A stretch of 31,628 nucleotides of DNA from Anaerolineaceae bacterium UBA4775 (GTDB taxonomy: Bacteria > Chloroflexota > Anaerolineae > Anaerolineales > Anaerolineaceae), in NCBI GenBank assembly GCA_002403205.1, contig DHHJ01000018.1, forward strand, positions 1 through 31,628, given 5' to 3'. Below, one piece after another: positions 30,884 through 31,628 of this stretch. The translations under genes and the position numbers were made by a program. The notes beneath the pieces are model-generated. The model was not told where the DNA came from. It saw nothing but the letters and a program-made list of their open reading frames with translations, and did no database searches. The stretch's first letter is position 1. Each line of letters starts with the position of its first letter.

Positions 30884-31294
30884 TCAGGCGCTGCCCTCAC
30901 CCACCAGCACATCTCCGCAACATAGTTGGCCTGGCTGGATGACGCTGGCAAAACGCACGCCATCGATCAGGGGGCAGGGTAAAGCATCTTGCAGGAGGAT
31001 ACATTCGGGGAAACACTGCTTGCCTTCAGGCAAAATCTGCAGGGTCAGCTCGCCGCAGGCCAAACGAGCGCCCTTGGGGGGCATGTGTTCACCCACAAGG
31101 GTCATATCCGCCTTAAAGCGCCGATAGCACAACCCGCGCAACTCGGCGGCATCCACGGCAGTGCGCGCCGCCAGGCTGATCATGCTGAGCGGGCGCTCGG
31201 CGGACTTCAGCTCGCCGCCCTCCACGCCTGTTACCAGGATGTTCACACAGGGCGTGTTGTGTTGGAAATAAGCGATTGTGTAAGTCGATTCCAT
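30884..31294 (-). CDS. MOSC-like domain protein
   Basis: Protein of 136 aa resembling a stand-alone MOSC (Mo-cofactor sulfurase C-terminal) domain: LCYRRFKADMTLVG, GARLACGELTLQIL, then KQCFPECILLQDALPC and GVRFASVIQPGQLCCGDVLVGEG. Three conserved-looking Cys are in the KxC..C..PC segment. MOSC proteins handle sulfur on molybdenum cofactor or act on N-hydroxylated bases. Family assignment is by pattern and moderate. The start is 7 nt from a TATAAT, and no ribosome binding site is visible. Confidence 0.6.
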   Translation of the reverse strand: MESTYTIAYFQHNTPCVNILVTGVEGGELKSAERPLSMISLAARTAVDAAELRGLCYRRFKADMTLVGEHMPPKGARLACGELTLQILPEGKQCFPECILLQDALPCPLIDGVRFASVIQPGQLCCGDVLVGEGSA

Positions 31295-31301
31295 GCCGGG
31301 G

Positions 31302-31307
31302 ATTATA
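31302..31307 (-). promoter_or_regulatory. -10 element giving a leaderless mRNA (MOSC-like gene)
   Basis: TATAAT followed by 7 nt (CCCCGGC) and the ATG. No ribosome binding site is seen between them. Confidence 0.5.
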
Positions 31308-31503
31308 CCCGCATCAGGCGGATTGACGGGATTTCTGGAATAAAAAGAACAACTGAAATGAAATTATACAGAAATTTTTTTGTGAAAAAATCATTATAAT
31401 CAAACAAACTAATGTTTATGACCTCTAAATAAGGAGTAATTTCCAAGTTTAGGGCAAGGTACACTTCTATAAATTATTTTTAATTTAAAATAGCTGTTCC
31501 TTT

Positions 31504-31608
31504 TTATATGCCTAACTCAAGAAGATAATCTAAAAACAATGATTTTTGTGGGTTTCCAATACTATTAATAATTCTTATCTTGTCACATTCTAAAATTCCT
31601 AATTTCGA
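31504..31608 (-). pseudogene. Possible C-terminal gene fragment at the window edge
   Basis: On the - strand a 34-aa tail SKLGILECDKIRIINSIG then NPQKSLFLDYLLELGI ends with TAA at 31504-31506. The composition looks coding, but an in-frame TAA lies at 31609-31611, with RKDVA before it at the edge. It may be the end of a decayed gene or a sequencing error. The surrounding 31310-31628 is AT-rich with no other gene seen. Confidence 0.35.
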
Positions 31609-31628
31609 TTATGCAACATCTTTTCTGT

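Overview
The window looks like a chromosomal stretch from the Chloroflexota, most likely class Anaerolineae. This is inferred from gene content and style: GC-rich genes, lipoproteins with long Thr/Pro/Ser linkers, a T-box on leuS, a SAM-I riboswitch on metK, FemAB-like transferases, a CarH-like B12 regulator and many intergenic palindromes. No rRNA, tRNA, CRISPR array or complete insertion sequence was found.

Layout. Positions 1-680 hold a tandem array of about 221 bp units built from GCCAACCCACC/GGTGGGTTGGC palindromes. Next is leuS behind a leucine T-box (711-3538), a creatininase-family amidohydrolase (3711-4397) and a RidA-like enamine deaminase (4500-4916). Positions 5037-12583 form a tightly spaced + strand cluster: a family 2 glycosyltransferase, a polyprenyl-phosphate sugar transferase, a CapD/FlaA1-like nucleotide-sugar dehydratase, two tandem FemAB-like aminoacyl transferases and a PLP enzyme of the D-cysteine desulfhydrase/ACC deaminase family. 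It reads as surface polysaccharide and cell-wall modification.

From 12723 to 19063 genes run on the - strand: metK with a complete SAM-I riboswitch, a two-gene unit joining a B12-binding/glutamate-mutase-like fusion protein to an opine-dehydrogenase-family enzyme, a GNAT acetyltransferase, a Nudix-GNAT fusion whose C-terminal half is a paralogue of that GNAT, and a small unknown protein. Positions 19331-23256 are a rearranged island: a DUF35 Zn-ribbon/OB protein, two nearly identical DUF4256 genes in a 714 bp segmental duplication, decayed fragments of a DUF35 3' end and of a repeat-type cyclase-like protein, and an AT-rich orphan lipoprotein gene between the copies.

The right part has two convergent MFS transporters, a CapA-like lipoprotein, a CarH-type MerR/B12 regulator that keeps the residues used for light sensing, folP, a LysM-like lipoprotein and a MOSC-like protein. 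The last 330 bases are AT-rich and hold only a possible decayed C-terminal fragment. The most promising undescribed system is the B12 mutase-like/opine dehydrogenase pair at 14308-17048. The Nudix-GNAT arrangement and the EPS-FemAB-desulfhydrase cluster are the next best candidates.
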